A stretch of 16,600 nt of DNA from JBEKIK01 sp050013075 (GTDB taxonomy: Bacteria > Planctomycetota > Planctomycetia > Pirellulales > Thermoguttaceae), in assembly GCA_050013075.1 (NCBI GenBank), contig JBEKFZ010000094.1, forward strand, positions 1-16,600, written 5' to 3'. Below are positions 1 to 7,680 of the stretch, piece by piece; position 1 is the first letter of the stretch; the number at the start of each line of letters is the position of its first letter. Below the pieces are notes generated by a model, which was not told the DNA's origin, did no database searches, and saw only the letters and a program-made list of their open reading frames with translations. Position numbers and translations under genes: made by a program.

Positions 1-1
1 A

Positions 2-211
2 TCAGTATTGGAGGCGATCAAACTGGGGCAATGGGATTTTGAGCCGCCGGAGGCGGATCCCGCTGAATTCGAGGCCGCCGACGCCATGCCCGGCACAAAG
101 GAAAAACTACTCGTTATGGCCGAGCGTGTCCAGCGCGGTTTGCCGCTCTGGCATAAAGCAGACCGTGAAGAATTAGACGCCCCTCCGCCGCCGCGAGGAA
201 ATTTGGAATAA
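2..211 (+). CDS. Small hypothetical protein, 5' end outside window
   Basis: The open frame runs from the window edge to TAA at 209-211, giving about 69 visible codons. A TTG at 8-10 could be a start, but the frame is open upstream, so the gene is probably cut by the window edge. The visible product is acidic at the start (LGQWDFEPPE) and contains MPGTKEKLLVMAERVQRGLPLWH, with an amphipathic helix and a Trp-His near the end, followed by a Pro-rich tail (APPPPRG). From memory this pattern resembles short proteins of unknown function common in planctomycetes; I cannot confirm that here. No catalytic motif, signal peptide or membrane span is visible. Function unknown. Confidence 0.6.
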   Translation, partial: SVLEAIKLGQWDFEPPEADPAEFEAADAMPGTKEKLLVMAERVQRGLPLWHKADREELDAPPPPRGNLE

Positions 212-248
212 TTCCCTCTTATTGACGTTTACATGGCAAATGAACCGA

Positions 249-267
249 GGCCGTCCAACGGACGGCC
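249..267. terminator. Perfect inverted repeat after the first gene, possible terminator
   Basis: GGCCGTCC (249-256) and GGACGGCC (260-267) form a perfect 8-bp GC-rich stem with a 3-nt AAC loop, 37 bp after the stop of the first gene. No T-run follows on either strand, so it is not a canonical intrinsic terminator. It could instead be a dispersed palindromic repeat. Confidence 0.4.
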
Positions 268-396
268 GGAAAATGGGGTAAAAAGATTACTTGCCAGTTC
301 ATTATCCAAGCAAACATCAATAGATTTTGTGCGACGGAATTTTTAACCTCTGTGCCCGCCGGAGGAAGTGGAGGTTTGTCTATTTATATCTTTCCC

Positions 397-1011
397 CTAT
401 GAGCAGATGCGGAGGAGCCATCGCACTTTTAACGCCTGCCACAGCTCGCCGATTTGCTCGCGCTGGGGCGGATCAGACTCCTCAACGATCCGATCGATCG
501 CGGAGCATAGGAGATTCGACAGGCCGGGGGATGTTTTTATGCCCGGTGAAAGTTTCATCTGACTGGGGAGCAGTTTTTCGATTCCCCGCCAGGCCGTGAT
601 GACATCGATCAGCCGGTCCACATAATCCAGCCGTTTTTCGGCGGTCAGTCTGGCGTAAGACCTGGCTTTTTCAACCAACCACGGCCGCAGCAGTAAAGTG
701 ATATTGTCCCATACCAGGTTCTGCCGCGACTCATCCAGACTCACTTTGGCGGACTGCCAATCCAGGCCTTTGCAGCACTCTTGTTCCAGACGATTAGCCA
801 GAATAAGCCGGGTTTGCCAGGACTGTTTGCTCAAGTCCATGTAGGCCAACCAATAAAAAAGTTGTTGGCGATTTGCGCAAGCTGGGTCGGACAGGTCGTA
901 TCGGGTCGAAAAAATCACTGCCCCAATGGATGTTGTCAGGGATACGGCAGATATCAAAATTAGTAATTTCCCGCGAGAAAAACGCACATAATTACCCAAA
1001 AGGTGGTACAA
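397..1011 (-). CDS. Hypothetical single-span membrane protein
   Basis: This is a 204-residue protein if the TTG at 1009-1011 is the start. A GTG at 985-987 would give a 196-residue form beginning just before the membrane segment (RFSRGKLLILISAVSLTT). Neither start has a clear ribosome-binding site. A short basic stretch precedes one hydrophobic span at about residues 16-34, so the protein is probably anchored with the rest outside the cytoplasm. The remainder is helical, rich in Arg, Leu and Trp, with several Cys (a CANRQQ motif and a CC pair). I do not recognise the family. It is divergent from the large gene starting at 1338, with about 330 bp of shared upstream DNA. Function unknown; the gene call rests on frame length and the plausible anchor. 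Confidence 0.6.
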   Translation of the reverse strand: MYHLLGNYVRFSRGKLLILISAVSLTTSIGAVIFSTRYDLSDPACANRQQLFYWLAYMDLSKQSWQTRLILANRLEQECCKGLDWQSAKVSLDESRQNLVWDNITLLLRPWLVEKARSYARLTAEKRLDYVDRLIDVITAWRGIEKLLPSQMKLSPGIKTSPGLSNLLCSAIDRIVEESDPPQREQIGELWQALKVRWLLRICS

Positions 1012-1276
1012 GGAACACAGGTAAATCTATTTTAGCTCGAAATTCCGCCGAAATTTCAAGCTTTTCAATCTTGCCATAAAAATCAGAGTTGACGTATTTG
1101 GCTTTGGATGGCACGTTATAGCAATGATTTATAGTGTATTCGCAAAAACCGGCCTCCCATTGGTCGGAGGGAAAACGTTATTTTTCCCGTAATGCCAATT
1201 TCAACTCGAAGCCCGGCTCAGACGCAAATAGAAGTTGGATATTTAATTTTGAAAATAATCTGATTATTGTGCCTCG

Positions 1277-1294
1277 CGAAACCGCAAGCGGTTT
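1277..1294. repeat. CGAAACCGC-type palindromic repeat (copy 1)
   Basis: AAACCGC (1279-1285), AA, GCGGTTT (1288-1294) form a 7-bp inverted repeat preceded by CG. The same core occurs at 9700-9715, degenerately at 9739-9756, and as the best copy at 15427-15446. It lies in the probable 5' untranslated region of the next gene. Confidence 0.6.
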
Positions 1295-1324
1295 AATGGG
1301 CAAGTTTGATTTTGCCGCGATAAC

Positions 1325-1331
1325 AAGGAGG
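1325..1331 (+). promoter_or_regulatory. Ribosome-binding site that fixes the start at 1338
   Basis: AAGGAGG lies 6 nt upstream of ATG 1338-1340. It is the strongest Shine-Dalgarno in the window and decides for this start over the open frame reaching back to 1134. Confidence 0.85.
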
Positions 1332-1337
1332 TTTTCG

Positions 1338-3674
1338 ATGTCAACTTTCATGACGATATTGAGTCTTGTGATGATCGGCCAGCTTTCAACCGATCAGGCA
1401 CAAGCGGGCACATCCGGCGAGCCGGTACAACGCACAACGCCGGCCGAGGATACCCGTCCAACAACCGATATATTTGCCCCGGGCGCACAAGGGGCAAATT
1501 CTACAACCGAGCCGGCTACGCAGACTGAAATACCAGATGCTTCGCCAACCCAGCCGGCTAGGCAGACAAAAATACCCGATGCCGCGCCTTCTTCAAGAAC
1601 GGCAAATACGGCCTCGGCAAATACGGCCGTGGACCGGGCTTCGACATTGACCGAGCAGCCCGCCCCTTTGCGGATGCGCCCTCCGCGGTTGATCGACGAG
1701 GCGATGGCATTGCCGCCGGGCAGCGCAATTACTGGACGGCCGTTGCCGCTGGTTCAGGCGCTGTCGGCCTCCCAGGATCGGCGTCAGCAACTCGCTATTA
1801 CCCGTGCTTATTGGCAGACGACCGAGGCGATGGCAAAATATCATTATTGTTTGGATCACGTCAGTCAGCTCAGCCGATTGCAATCCCGGCCGGGCGAAGA
1901 GCCGTCGCTTCAGGCTGCCCGTGCGGCGGCAACGGCCCAGTTGGGCGAAGCGGAATTGGCGGCCGGTTCGGCCCAGTATGAACTAGCTGCGATTGTACAA
2001 TTTCCGGCCGATGCCCAGTTGCCATTGCCCGCCGATCGGCCGCACGTAGGCGCATACCGAACTAATTATCAGGAACTGTTTGCCTCGCGGCCCGCGCCGG
2101 ACCGAGCCAGGCTTATCGACCGCACTTTGCCGGTTCGCCGCATGGGCATCGACCAGCGGGCAATCGCCGTCCAAGCGGCACAAGACGCCTTAACCGCGGC
2201 AATCGAGGCATATCAGGCCGGTCAGGGCAATTTGGCCAGTGTAGTCTCCGGCAGCGGGCAATTGCTCGCTCAACAGCGCGCATTCATCGAAACGGTTTGC
2301 CGTTACAATCAGGATATAGCCGAATATGCGTTGATAGTGGCCGCCCCGGGCGCAATGCCTCAGGTATTGGTCGGGTTCATGATTATATCCCCGCAAGAGT
2401 CAGGTCAATCCCCGAGCGCCGAATGGGAAGGCGGCGTGCGACAAGCCGGTTTGAATGAACCGGCGTCTAATCCTACGCCGACGTGGAATGGAAATAGTCA
2501 ACCCACCCCTGCGCCGCGGAACGTGCCGGGGGCGACGGTTATCCCCAGCGTTCCGCCCGCCACCCAGTGGGGACCTTCCGCCTTGCCAATGAAAACCGAG
2601 CCTACTTTGGCCCCGCAGCGCGATGCCGCGTCGTCCAATGGAAAGAAAGAACCCACTCCCGCCCCGGCGCGCGGACTTGTGCCCGTGGGAGCAAAAAACG
2701 AGCCTACCTTGGCGCCCCCGCGAGGCGAGAAGAGTCCGAAAACCGAAGATCAATCCCAGCCTGCCCCAGCCGAAGGCGAGGAACCGGCGAAAATCCGCTA
2801 TTCCGTGGGCGATCCATTTTCGCGGCGCGTTGAAACGGCCAACAAACCCACAGTCGAGTCGAGTCTGGCCGATGCGGGCACTTCAACCGCCCTTTATCCG
2901 GCGCTGGTCGAAGCTTCGCCTTCCGTCCGGGCGAAACAACTTACGTTGGCCCTCAATTGGGACCGCTCATTGCCCGAGGGCGCGGGCAAAAGCGTGACTC
3001 TCGAGGAGTGCCTGTCGCGGCAGACCGGCGACGACCGCCGTGCCACGGTCGAGGCCTTTTGGAACGCCCGGCAAAAAGCCGCCGAATATCAAGCCATTGC
3101 CCAAGAGATCGAGTTTTTAGACAACCTTGTGCCGCCGGCTCTGGAGCGCCGGGCAAGGCCGGAAGGGACGGCGGCCATGCTTTTTTTGCACGCGGCCCGG
3201 CAAAGGGCAAAAGCCGACATTCAGGAGGCGCAGGCCGCTTTGATCGAGGCCCAATTCGAGCTTGCCCTGCGCACGCAGTCGGCCGCGGAGAGTCTATGGC
3301 CCTTGCCGTCCACTCCGCCTCACGCGGGCCAGTACTCGCTTAATCTCGAAGCCCAACCGCACGCCCTGGTCCAGTCCTGGCCCATGCGGCGTTTGGCGGC
3401 GGCCATACCGGCTTGTAGTTCAAACCTGCAAGAGTGCGCCGCATCGGTGGTCGCGGCCGATACACTCCGGGCAAAGTCCATCGAGCAATACGCCGCCGGC
3501 AATCTGCCCATCGAACAGGTCCTGGAACAAGTTGCCCGGCAAACCCAGCAGACCTTCGACTTCCTCCAAACCCTGACCGATTACAATCGCTCCATTGCCC
3601 AATACGCCCTGGCCGTCCTGCCCCCCGACGCCCCGCCGACAAGAGTGGCCGCGGCATTGGTGTTGCAACGGTGA
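1338..3674 (+). CDS. Large secreted protein with two TolC-like helical halves and a Pro-rich linker
   Basis: 778 residues from ATG 1338, chosen for its AAGGAGG site and because it places a signal peptide at the N terminus (MSTFMTILSLVMIGQLS, cleavage probably after AQA at about residue 23). A Thr/Pro-rich low-complexity stretch follows to about residue 125, with a doubled motif (TEPATQTEIPDASP, then TQPARQTKIPDAAP). Two homologous helical units come next, at about 130-350 and 545-775. Each begins with a PLxLVQAL or VTLEECL motif, then AYW/AFW, a PHxGxYxxN segment mid-way, and ends with YNxxIAxYAL. The last motif resembles the end of TolC-type outer-membrane efflux proteins. The linker (about 350-530) is Pro-rich with three 17-residue repeats starting EPT at residues 421, 438 and 455. 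It is probably periplasmic or surface-associated. No export partners are adjacent, so a transport role is not supported; the TolC link is inference. Confidence 0.8.
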   Translation: MSTFMTILSLVMIGQLSTDQAQAGTSGEPVQRTTPAEDTRPTTDIFAPGAQGANSTTEPATQTEIPDASPTQPARQTKIPDAAPSSRTANTASANTAVDRASTLTEQPAPLRMRPPRLIDEAMALPPGSAITGRPLPLVQALSASQDRRQQLAITRAYWQTTEAMAKYHYCLDHVSQLSRLQSRPGEEPSLQAARAAATAQLGEAELAAGSAQYELAAIVQFPADAQLPLPADRPHVGAYRTNYQELFASRPAPDRARLIDRTLPVRRMGIDQRAIAVQAAQDALTAAIEAYQAGQGNLASVVSGSGQLLAQQRAFIETVCRYNQDIAEYALIVAAPGAMPQVLVGFMIISPQESGQSPSAEWEGGVRQAGLNEPASNPTPTWNGNSQPTPAPRNVPGATVIPSVPPATQWGPSALPMKTEPTLAPQRDAASSNGKKEPTPAPARGLVPVGAKNEPTLAPPRGEKSPKTEDQSQPAPAEGEEPAKIRYSVGDPFSRRVETANKPTVESSLADAGTSTALYPALVEASPSVRAKQLTLALNWDRSLPEGAGKSVTLEECLSRQTGDDRRATVEAFWNARQKAAEYQAIAQEIEFLDNLVPPALERRARPEGTAAMLFLHAARQRAKADIQEAQAALIEAQFELALRTQSAAESLWPLPSTPPHAGQYSLNLEAQPHALVQSWPMRRLAAAIPACSSNLQECAASVVAADTLRAKSIEQYAAGNLPIEQVLEQVARQTQQTFDFLQTLTDYNRSIAQYALAVLPPDAPPTRVAAALVLQR

Positions 3675-3743
3675 GGGGATAAGGGTAGGAGATATAGATA
3701 GTCGTTTATTGGGTCTCATGTAAGGAATATCGCGTTTTCGCCT

Positions 3744-3796
3744 CAGAGCCGGGCCGTGTCGGCCCGGAATTATCGGGGCGGCACGCCCCGGCTCTG
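3744..3796. repeat. Compound GC-rich palindrome, possible terminator
   Basis: Two hairpins stand side by side: CCGGGCCG-tgt-CGGCCCGG (3749-3767) and CGGGGCG-gca-CGCCCCG (3774-3790). An outer stem CAGAGCCGG/CCGGCTCTG (3744-3752 with 3788-3796) partly competes with them, so the block can form either two hairpins or one closed structure. It lies between the large secreted-protein gene and dus. It could terminate transcription or be a REP-like dispersed element. Confidence 0.65.
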
Positions 3797-3839
3797 ACTT
3801 TTCACGCGACATTCTTTTTCTTAGACTCAATAAACTTCT

Positions 3840-3867
3840 GAACCCCGAACCCTGAACCCTGAACCCT
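3840..3867. repeat. 7-bp tandem repeat array, GAACCCT type
   Basis: Four head-to-tail units of GAACCC(C/T) fill 28 bp and end 3 nt before the GTG start of the dus gene. It belongs to the heptamer arrays also seen at 13587, 13702, 15473 and 15869. It occupies the place where a ribosome-binding site would be expected. Confidence 0.85.
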
Positions 3868-3870
3868 TTT

Positions 3871-4869
3871 GTGGTTACTCCGCTACGAATCGGACCGCTG
3901 GTGATTGATCCGCCGGTGCTTTCTGCGCCGATGGCGGGATTCACGAATTATGCTTATCGGCAGATCGTGCGGCGGCTGGGTGGGGTGGGTTTATTGACCA
4001 CGGAAATGGTCGGGGCCAGAAGTTTTATGCACATTGACGCCCGGGCCGATCTGCCCGACCGGCTTTGGGGCATTTTGGACGAACCGCGGCCTTTGGCAGT
4101 GCAGATTTGGGACAACGATCGGGCGGCGTTGGCCGAGGTTGGAAGCCGCCTGGCACATGAATTTAAGGTCAGCGTGGTGGATATAAACTTCGGCTGTCCG
4201 ACGCGCGACGTGGCCGAAAAGGCCCAAAGCGGCGCGTATCTGTTGCAATATCCTGACAAGGTGGGCGAACTTGTCGGCTACGTAGTGCGGGCCTGCAATC
4301 CGGTGCCTGTTACTGCAAAAATCCGCCTGGGATGCACCCGCGATACGATCAACGCCATTGACGTGGCCCAAGCGGTCCAGTCCGCGGGCGGGGCGGCTGT
4401 GACCGTGCATGGCCGAACCGCCGCCGATATGTTCCGCGGCCAGGCCGATTGGGATGAGATTGCCAAAATCAAACCGCACCTGAAGCGAATCCCGCTTATC
4501 GGCAACGGCGATTTGAAAACGCCCCAAGAAGCGGCCGAGGCGTTCCGCCGTTACGGCGTGGACGGGGTGATGATCGGCCGGGCGGGCGTGTCAAAACCCT
4601 GGCTCTTCCGCCAGGTTCAAGCGGCCTTGGCCGATGAGCCGATTCCGCCCGATCCCACGTGGGAAGAACAACGGCAAATAGTGTTGGATCATTATCGACT
4701 GGTGCTGGAACAATTTGGAGCGGAAAAGGGCACGGTTCTGATGCGATCCTTGGCATGTCGATACGCCCAAGGCCGACCGGGCGTCCGAGCATTCCGCAAT
4801 CACGTAGCCCGAGTGCAAACGCCCGCGGAATTTTACGATGTGGTAGAGATATATTTTCCCGGGCGATAA
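3871..4869 (+). CDS. dusB: tRNA-dihydrouridine synthase, DusB-like
   Basis: The 332-residue protein should reduce specific uridines in the tRNA D-loop to dihydrouridine using FMN and NADPH. Visible family marks: the N-terminal APMAGFTNYAYR segment (19-30), INFGCP with the catalytic Cys at about 109, the Lys of TAKIRLG (about 150), the phosphate-binding HGRT (180-183), the GNGD loop (211-214) and the IGRAG glycine-rich FMN phosphate loop after it. Length matches the family (about 310-340). The DusB assignment over other Dus types rests on overall feel only. The GTG start directly follows a heptamer array with no Shine-Dalgarno; a GTG at 3901 is a less likely alternative because the first beta-strand would be shortened. 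It appears to be a single-gene unit. Confidence 0.93.
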   Translation: MVTPLRIGPLVIDPPVLSAPMAGFTNYAYRQIVRRLGGVGLLTTEMVGARSFMHIDARADLPDRLWGILDEPRPLAVQIWDNDRAALAEVGSRLAHEFKVSVVDINFGCPTRDVAEKAQSGAYLLQYPDKVGELVGYVVRACNPVPVTAKIRLGCTRDTINAIDVAQAVQSAGGAAVTVHGRTAADMFRGQADWDEIAKIKPHLKRIPLIGNGDLKTPQEAAEAFRRYGVDGVMIGRAGVSKPWLFRQVQAALADEPIPPDPTWEEQRQIVLDHYRLVLEQFGAEKGTVLMRSLACRYAQGRPGVRAFRNHVARVQTPAEFYDVVEIYFPGR

Positions 4870-5168
4870 ACGGATAAATGCGGAAATGTTTGGTAACTCG
4901 GATCGCACCAAGGCCGTTCTTGGCGGAATCCCAAGTTCAGACCTGATTTTAAAAAACGTATAAGTTGAAGGGACGCGAATTAGCCGCGTCGCGCATCTCG
5001 TAATACAGTGGTTTATTCGGACACCCAAGAAACGGTTGAGTTGATAGGACGGCGGCACGATGTTGGGCTGTGCTAAAGACAGAACTCAGCGGCGGCTCGT
5101 AGCCGTCCACTGGAGTGATAGATTGGGCGATCACAAAGTAAGTAATTGAATAATGCCTTGGTTGTCTA
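4870..5168. other. Convergent intergenic region with small hairpins
   Basis: About 300 bp between the ends of two convergent genes. GACGCG/CGCGTC (4972-4990, 7-nt loop) and CGGCT/AGCCG (5093-5105, 3-nt loop) are small inverted repeats. A GGACGGC/GCCGTCC pair brackets the second one (about 5047-5108). Short frames here look unlike protein. One or more of these structures may end transcription. Confidence 0.4.
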
Positions 5169-6056
5169 CTATTTCATGGGTGCAAGCTTCTGCGCCTCCG
5201 AGCAGGCGGTACTGGGGTTTCTTTCAAGCAACTTTAATACTATCGCCACATTTTCCTCTTTTGTTTCTCCATTCGTCCTCAGATGCTTCAGCCAATTGGC
5301 CTCAAGTTCCTGCAGACTGATCCCGAACACGTCCTGAAATGGCCTATCCTTCTCCTGGGAGAGTCGTTGCAGCCGCTTTATCTTGTTGATTCCATAGGTG
5401 ATAAACAAATAGTTCCCGAAAGACCCCGTTTCGGCATAGGCCTTGTGTTGTTTTGCCTTGTCAAGAATCAGAAGTTTGCCGTTCCCGGCGTCCTTCATGC
5501 CCCATGACTCATGATCAGGCCCCAATTCGTTTAGGGGAATGTATGATTTCGTTTTCAGAAGAGCCAATACCCATTCGTCACTGCTGAATCCACACATAGG
5601 AAAGGTTAATGGATTCCCGACTTGCGCTTCTGTAAGAATGCCCATCATGTTGCGAATCAATTTATCCTTTTGGGGAAATACCGCGCTTGTAAGCTTGTGC
5701 GCCATCATTTGAGGCGATCCTTCAGATTTGAAGACTTGAACGATGCGTACACGTCCACCATCCTTTTTCCCCCAGTAAAAGACACTAGAATAGACATCCC
5801 TGCGTGGTACATCGAAAACGACCTGTATCTTTCCCAATCGGTCTACTCCGGAATCGGCAGACCAGAATGCAAGAATGCGCTCCAACATCGCCTGCGCTTG
5901 ATCGGCCAGGCTTCTCAGTTGATCATTCGACAATTTGCCGGTGGCATCGCTTACGATGAGGTGCTGGGTTTCTATGACTGCGCTTGATGCCTGTGATAAT
6001 CCAGCTATCGATAGACCGGCTACAAGGATTGTTTCTACAATCGTTCCTCTGATCAT
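5169..6056 (-). CDS. Secreted peptidase-MA-like protein lacking the HExxH zinc motif
   Basis: 295 residues from ATG 6054-6056, with an AAAGGA-type ribosome-binding site about 9 nt upstream. An N-terminal signal peptide is likely (MIRGTIVETILVAGLSIAGL, cleavage after residues 24-26). The layout follows gluzincin peptidase-MA-like proteins: a beta-rich N-terminal part with IQVVFDVPRRDVYS (about 77-90), an AHKLTSAVF segment (119-127) where the HExxH helix should be, an IPLNEL segment (173-178), then YAETGSFGNYLFITYG (207-222) and a C-terminal ISLQELEANWLKHL (246-259). At the active-site position the residues are H120-K-L-T-S124, so the catalytic Glu and the second His are both absent. If the family reading is right it is a pseudoenzyme, perhaps a binding or scaffold protein. 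No neighbour suggests a pathway. The gene is more AT-rich than its neighbours. Confidence 0.75.
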   Translation of the reverse strand: MIRGTIVETILVAGLSIAGLSQASSAVIETQHLIVSDATGKLSNDQLRSLADQAQAMLERILAFWSADSGVDRLGKIQVVFDVPRRDVYSSVFYWGKKDGGRVRIVQVFKSEGSPQMMAHKLTSAVFPQKDKLIRNMMGILTEAQVGNPLTFPMCGFSSDEWVLALLKTKSYIPLNELGPDHESWGMKDAGNGKLLILDKAKQHKAYAETGSFGNYLFITYGINKIKRLQRLSQEKDRPFQDVFGISLQELEANWLKHLRTNGETKEENVAIVLKLLERNPSTACSEAQKLAPMK

Positions 6057-6436
6057 CGGTTTCCGTCCTTTCCCCGTTCCCTGCCGCCCAACAGGTATTC
6101 GACCACCGAAGTGCAGTCAGACTTTGCCGTATTTTCGCAGCCGAGCATGGCGTTGTCAATCCTGATGCATCATAACGGCATACTGCGACACGGGTTGCGA
6201 CGGATCGCTAGTTCCGAAGCCATGCTACACCGCATCGGGGGCCATGCTATGCCGCAATCTTTCCACCGATGACCATACACCCCGCCAATATCACCCGCTC
6301 GATGGCTAAACTCTGCAAATCCAAATATGTTAAGTTTTCGAGATAGTAAATCTATCTGCATTCTACCAATTTGGCCGATGCTTGTCCGATCGTGAAAAAA
6401 CGGTCCTTTGATGGGACAGTCGGCTGCAACCGCTAT
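6057..6436. other. Intergenic region with a short imperfect direct repeat
   Basis: About 380 bp between two minus-strand genes. A 16-nt direct repeat GCCATGCTACACCGCA (6219-6234) and GCCATGCTATGCCGCA (6241-6256) matches at 14 of 16 positions. A 63-codon minus frame (6170-6361) has no ribosome-binding site or protein-like pattern and is not called. No promoter was convincing. Confidence 0.4.
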
Positions 6437-7216
6437 TTAGGCACCCGACACCGCCTCAGTACCCCGAGCGGGTGGACATCTGAATACGTAGATCGCCCAG
6501 CCCAAGACATCTCTACCCCACCTCAAGTAGGCTGATTTCTCCTTCGCCACGCGCTCAAGCAGTTCTGGAAGATCAGCGTCATCTCGGTCGGTGCGCGCGT
6601 AGTCCGCCATCGCATGCCACTGAAGACCTTCATATCGGTCCCGGTCGTCCTTGCTGCTCACCAGAGTATGCACGAGGTCGAGCCCTAGCCGCTGGCCTGC
6701 TTCAACGTTTTCCGCGTGGCTTCCGAAGGCGTCTCTTGGTAGCCCAATCGCCTGCAAGTACTCGTCCGGCGGCTCCTGCAACCAGTACGGCTCCCCCACG
6801 ATCACCCAGCCGTCAGGCTCGGCCATGCCGACGAGCGCGTCCAGAGTCTTCGCGTGCCCGCCGAAAACCCAGCTCGCCCCAATGCACGAAGCCAGTGTGA
6901 GGCTGTGTGGCTTGTCAGGTTTGAAATCAGCGCCATCCATTTGGGTAAAGGTGACTGCTGCCTGTGGCACGCGCGCTTGGAGCCTTCGTTCTGCCTCGGC
7001 GATGAAGAAGGGCGAGAGGTCCACGCCTACGCCGCGCACTCCGTATGCCTCCGCCAGACGTATCAGGAATTCGCCCTTCCCGCAGGCGATGTCGACCACA
7101 CGTGCGGCTGTCGGAAGCTGCACGAGGTCCACCAAGCGTGCGAGCTTCTCCTCGTTCGTAGGATTGCATACCACGTGCTTACGATGAGTGATGTCGTAGA
7201 ACTTCCACGTATCCAT
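6437..7216 (-). CDS. Class I SAM-dependent methyltransferase
   Basis: 259 residues from ATG 7214-7216, with a GAGG about 9 nt upstream. Rossmann-fold methyltransferase marks are clear: motif I VVDIACGKGEF (40-50), the acidic loop GVGVDLSP with Asp at about 66, a MDGADF motif after strand 4 (about residue 93), and a post-motif region with GEPYW. The C-terminal part (HTLVSSKDDRDRYEGLQW, then LRWGRDVLGWAIYVF) is a recognisable extension of one subfamily of small-molecule methyltransferases, but the substrate is unknown. It is cytoplasmic, with no membrane span. It stands alone, about 380 bp from the gene below it and 465 bp from the radical SAM gene above it. An attC-like inverted repeat lies about 70 bp upstream of its start, which is compatible with arrival as a gene cassette. 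Confidence 0.88.
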   Translation of the reverse strand: MDTWKFYDITHRKHVVCNPTNEEKLARLVDLVQLPTAARVVDIACGKGEFLIRLAEAYGVRGVGVDLSPFFIAEAERRLQARVPQAAVTFTQMDGADFKPDKPHSLTLASCIGASWVFGGHAKTLDALVGMAEPDGWVIVGEPYWLQEPPDEYLQAIGLPRDAFGSHAENVEAGQRLGLDLVHTLVSSKDDRDRYEGLQWHAMADYARTDRDDADLPELLERVAKEKSAYLRWGRDVLGWAIYVFRCPPARGTEAVSGA

Positions 7217-7284
7217 GAATCGATCCCTCAGTTGCTTTGTGTATAGGGAGTCTCTGCCAATAACCTGTAGGCGTCAGATATGCG

Positions 7285-7387
7285 GCCTAACGCGCAGATA
7301 GACGCTTTTCGCAAGTCGCATTCTAGCAGGAAGTTGCTGTATTGCAACGCCTTTTCTGCGTGATAGGCAGTTTCCGCCTAACGCGCA
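7285..7387. repeat. Integron attC-like inverted repeat plus an extra arm
   Basis: GCCTAACGCGCAGA (7285-7298) pairs with the complementary arm TCTGCGTGATAGGC (7355-7368) at 12 of 14 positions across 56 bp, for a total of 84 bp. The 12-mer GCCTAACGCGCA recurs exactly at 7376-7387. GCCTAAC fits the attC R'' consensus RYYYAAC, and its complement GTTAGGC fits R' (GTTRRRY); the opposing arm has one mismatch. Size and outer-arm pairing fit attC sites, but no integrase is in the window and no second site follows the methyltransferase gene. Confidence 0.4.
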
Positions 7388-7458
7388 ACGGACTGCCAAG
7401 ACAGACCGCCAACCAGACTGCGAACATCCCATCCGCCAATATCCGAGAAAACCTTCAA

Positions 7459-7558
7459 TTTCCGACAGTCGTCTCAGCGTACCACATAGTGGGCTGACTC
7501 TATGGCGGTAGCGGTCTGGTTTTCTCATCTCAGAAATCAGCATCTGGAAAAACGTTCC
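7459..7558. repeat. ~100-bp dispersed repeat, copy 1
   Basis: This block matches 9542-9640 in the same orientation at 91 of 100 aligned positions with one gap. Similarity stops abruptly at both ends. The two copies flank the radical SAM gene and about 460 bp of its upstream DNA. Confidence 0.85.
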
Positions 7559-7680
7559 TAGAGATAGTTTCTGGGTATACCAGTCTCCTTCGCGCCATGA
7601 GTGTTGCCCGTCCCGTCAGGTTCGTCTACCCTTCCGCTGACCAGGCTTTCACTTCTGCCGCTGGCTGGCCGCCTAAGCGG

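Larger units (their letters stand above)
1012..1337. other. Divergent intergenic region
   Basis: About 330 bp between two divergent genes. It is AT-richer than the flanking genes. A TTGACG hexamer at 1089-1094 is a possible -35 box, but I see no convincing -10 box at normal spacing. A CGAAACCGC palindrome lies at 1277-1294 and a strong ribosome-binding site at 1325-1331. The frame of the downstream gene is open back to 1134, but the encoded extension looks non-protein-like. Confidence 0.5.
7217..7680. other. Intergenic region rich in repeats
   Basis: 465 bp between two minus-strand genes. It holds an attC-like inverted repeat (7285-7368) with an extra arm copy (7376-7387) and copy 1 of a ~100-bp dispersed repeat (7459-7558). 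A 90-codon minus frame (7274-7543) reads straight through both and is not considered a gene. Confidence 0.6.

Noticed and set aside
1134..1337. N-terminal extension of the large secreted protein from an ATG at 1134
   Set aside because: The extension has no ribosome-binding site, crosses a palindromic repeat, and would bury the signal peptide; ATG 1338 has a near-perfect AAGGAGG.
4949..5134. 61-residue minus-strand frame after dus
   Set aside because: No ribosome-binding site or recognisable pattern, and it overlaps small hairpins; left as intergenic.
7274..7543. 89-residue minus-strand frame upstream of the methyltransferase
   Set aside because: Reads through the attC-like element and the dispersed repeat; the second repeat copy carries a stop in this frame.
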